From assembly GCA_021286645.1 (NCBI GenBank), contig JAJTBZ010000070.1, positions 1 to 54,782 of the forward strand: DNA of 54,782 bases. The letters are read 5' to 3'. Of the stretch, positions 53,147 to 54,782 are shown in pieces (within the stretch, counting starts at the first letter, position 1; each line of letters begins with the position of its first letter). Source of the stretch: Ignavibacteria bacterium (GTDB lineage: Bacteria > Bacteroidota > Ignavibacteria > Ignavibacteriales > Ignavibacteriaceae). Under the pieces are notes generated by a model. It did no database searches. It was given only the letters and a program-made list of their open reading frames with translations, and was not told the DNA's origin. The position numbers and the translations under genes were made by a program.

Positions 53147-53176
53147 AAAAGCCGCGGGAAGGATGCCGCGGCTTTT
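53147..53176 (-). terminator. Terminator of the SusC/SusD-like operon
   Basis: AAAAGCCGCGG (53147-53157) and CCGCGGCTTTT (53166-53176) pair perfectly around an 8-nt loop. On the minus strand the stem continues into a T run. It lies 30 nt past the SusD-like stop. Confidence 0.88.
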
Positions 53177-53206
53177 AACCATCTATTAACCTGGAGAGTT
53201 ATAGGT

Positions 53207-54637
53207 TTACTTAAGGAAAGGCGATACATTGTTGATATTTTCTGCAAGAATTGCATTCATATCATATGTTATTGTTACAATACCGTTAACCGAATCGAAA
53301 TCGAACTGGTCCAAACCTTTTCCATCAGGAATATATGATGGAACTATTACTGAAGTGCCATAATCGCCCATATGAACATTGGGATTGGCTTCCATCTGGC
53401 GTCCCATTATCGGTAAACGAATACCCAGATCGGTCATTCTTCTCCCTTCGCCAAAGAAAATTTCCTGCCGTAATAAATACAGAAGCGCGAATAGATCTTT
53501 TACGGAATTTTTAGCATCAATCTCCGCTTCAGTAATATGTGTGCCGGAAACAACTCTGGCATCGTTAGAAATACCGGCTGCTCTTTTAATAATGAGCCCG
53601 CTTACAGCCGGAGCATTAACATCGGCTTTCACGAGGATATTTGATGCATTAGGCCGTCCTTTGCGGCGGTTACCTTCCAGATATGACCGCACCGGCCGAC
53701 TGTTAACTACATTTACAGCATTTTTCATTTGAATTTTTGCCTCACCAATGTTCCCTCCCGCTAAAGCCGCCTCTGCAAGAATAAGATAGGCTTCTTCGGA
53801 TTTCAAGACCGGAAGATCATCATCGCCGTTTTGACCGGGGCACTTCGGATCCAGGAAATCCAATCTTGGCAGCGGTTTCATATCAAATTGCGTTCTTATT
53901 ACCGTAAACTGCGATAATTGGTTTACGAGATTTGTCGCATCATAATTAGCATAGAATACAAAATTACCGGCATTAATAGACGCATTTGCCGCATTTACCG
54001 CTTCTGATTTTTTGCCTAACAGCCGGTAAGCCCGTGCTAATCCAAGCTGATTTTGAGCCGTAAGACTATTCTCAGAATCGAATTGAACTGATTTATTAAA
54101 GTTTTCAACTGCAAGAGCTAATGCATCTTTCGCCGTTACCATCGCTCCATTTTCAGCAATCGGAAATGCCGAAAAATTCTCCGATAACAGTAACAAACTC
54201 ATGGCTTTGTAGAAGTAAATCGTTGCCTTATCGGCATCAGTAGCACTGCCATCTTTTGGCAAAATGGTATTTAAGCCGAAATCGGCTAAAGCGCGAAGAG
54301 TTTGCATCTTAAAGTAAATCTCCCGCGGATCATTCAATTGCATTTCGTACGGCGTAATCGAACGTGGATTATCTGCCAGCGTAGAAAGGAATGTACTGGT
54401 ATTTTGATAGTTATCTGAAATCACTTCGGTATATGTAACCGCGCGTCCAATTGCGTCAGCCAGGGCGAAACGAAGGCCCACAATCAACGGCTTCGCTCCA
54501 CCGGTCGCATCCTGAAATAATTTCTCCTGCGTAATTGCCGGGTTTTCAACATTCGTAGGATCGGCTAATTCGCAGCCGATAAAATTGAAACCAGCCATCC
54601 CCAGTAACAAAACCAATAAAAATATTTTCTTTTTCAT
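53207..54637 (-). CDS. SusD/RagB-like nutrient-binding lipoprotein
   Basis: A surface lipoprotein of about 476 residues that partners a SusC-like receptor in uptake of glycans or peptides. ATG at 54637 gives a lipoprotein signal (MKKKIFLLVLLLGMAGFNFIGC), with Cys22 as the lipidated residue after FIG; the frame's extension to 54742 overlaps the upstream receptor gene and is rejected. The protein is helical with TPR-like pairs (SLTAQNQLGLARAYRLLGKK, EEAYLILAEAALAGGNIGEA) typical of the SusD fold. The later AEIDAKNSVKDLFALLYLLRQE and FFGEGRRMTDLGIRLPIM are the signature C-terminal segments. The ligand cannot be predicted, and no glycoside hydrolase or peptidase is adjacent in the window. Confidence 0.9.
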   Translation of the reverse strand: MKKKIFLLVLLLGMAGFNFIGCELADPTNVENPAITQEKLFQDATGGAKPLIVGLRFALADAIGRAVTYTEVISDNYQNTSTFLSTLADNPRSITPYEMQLNDPREIYFKMQTLRALADFGLNTILPKDGSATDADKATIYFYKAMSLLLLSENFSAFPIAENGAMVTAKDALALAVENFNKSVQFDSENSLTAQNQLGLARAYRLLGKKSEAVNAANASINAGNFVFYANYDATNLVNQLSQFTVIRTQFDMKPLPRLDFLDPKCPGQNGDDDLPVLKSEEAYLILAEAALAGGNIGEAKIQMKNAVNVVNSRPVRSYLEGNRRKGRPNASNILVKADVNAPAVSGLIIKRAAGISNDARVVSGTHITEAEIDAKNSVKDLFALLYLLRQEIFFGEGRRMTDLGIRLPIMGRQMEANPNVHMGDYGTSVIVPSYIPDGKGLDQFDFDSVNGIVTITYDMNAILAENINNVSPFLK

Positions 54638-54656
54638 ATAAAATCTCACTTTCCTC

Positions 54657-54782
54657 TTATATTGAGTATACAAAACCGAAACGAATCTGAACCGGAGCGG
54701 ATACATCCAAGTAACCATATCCACCCGTAGTTGCACGACCATTATCCTGCATACTGTTCAATTCCGGATCAAGCATTGTAGT
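54657..54782 (-). CDS. C-terminus of a SusC-like TonB-dependent receptor (cut by window edge)
   Basis: On the minus strand, from the window end to TAA at 54657-54659, 41 codons are open and end in DVSAPVQIRFGFVYSI. This is a final beta strand of an outer-membrane barrel and is often seen in SusC/RagA receptors just before susD. The gene stop lies 19 nt before the SusD-like ATG. Position and sequence together support a susC-susD pair. Too little is visible to name its ligand. Confidence 0.75.
   Translation of the reverse strand, partial: TTMLDPELNSMQDNGRATTGGYGYLDVSAPVQIRFGFVYSI

Noticed and set aside
54638-54742. N-terminal extension of the SusD-like frame
   Set aside because: It overlaps the SusC-like C-terminus read in another frame and would bury the lipoprotein signal, which starts at 54637.
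1-54782. CRISPR arrays, transposases, integrases, phage genes or toxin-antitoxin pairs
   Set aside because: No regularly spaced repeat array and no recognisable mobile-element protein was seen in any frame.

Overview
The window reads as chromosomal DNA from a Gram-negative bacterium of the Bacteroidota/Chlorobi/Ignavibacteria assemblage. Three things support this: many secreted proteins end in a type IX secretion (T9SS) sorting domain with the NYPNPFNPTTTI-type motif, there is a SusC/SusD-like pair and a gingipain-type (C25) PorU-like peptidase, and several promoters fit the Bacteroidota pattern TTTG-N20-TAnnTTTG. Archaeal-type GatD/GatE and the style of the sorting domains suggest an Ignavibacteria-like lineage rather than classical Bacteroidetes; that placement is inference. 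No insertion sequence, phage gene or CRISPR array was seen.

Layout. 1-7.5 kb: 5' part of an isocitrate/isopropylmalate-type dehydrogenase, a DUF3078 protein, an M24 aminopeptidase, an outer-membrane barrel protein, a transglutaminase-like/TPR protein, a complete subclass B1 metallo-beta-lactamase very like CcrA/CfiA, and an SDR oxidoreductase. 7.5-10.9 kb: gatE-gatD, the archaeal-type Glu-tRNA(Gln) amidotransferase. 11.1-23.3 kb: PorU-like C25 peptidase, tRNA-Ala(CGC), a TatD-radical SAM fusion, a class V aminotransferase, a large outer-membrane protein of unknown function and a Nudix hydrolase. 23.4-27.9 kb: nuoABCDEF, ending at a terminator without nuoG-N. 28-31.6 kb: M6 metalloprotease and a small protein, both T9SS cargo, flanking a decayed barrel-protein pseudogene. 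31.9-39.5 kb: a nitrogen block with the operon glmS - cDPG-synthetase-like GTPase - carbamate kinase - ornithine carbamoyltransferase, divergent from type III glutamine synthetase. 39.6-50.1 kb: a C45-type N-terminal nucleophile hydrolase with an M1-peptidase-like C-terminal part, then four tightly spaced T9SS cargo genes (CotH kinase, unknown, arylsulfotransferase-like, Ycf48-repeat protein). 50.2-54.8 kb: a TonB-dependent receptor family protein, and a SusD-like lipoprotein preceded by the C-terminus of a SusC-like receptor.

How it fits together. Much of the window serves the cell envelope: a possible T9SS sortase plus at least six cargo proteins carrying its signal, together with nutrient-uptake receptors. 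The nitrogen block links glutamine synthesis, glutamine-dependent glucosamine-6-phosphate synthesis and carbamoyl-phosphate metabolism. gatDE also consumes an amide donor (Gln or Asn). The points most worth following are bacterial gatDE, the carbamate kinase/OTC/GTPase operon, the TatD-radical SAM fusion, the B1 beta-lactamase, the C45-M1 chimera and the CotH/arylsulfotransferase secreted operon. All function calls are from reading translated sequence and motifs; no database search was run.
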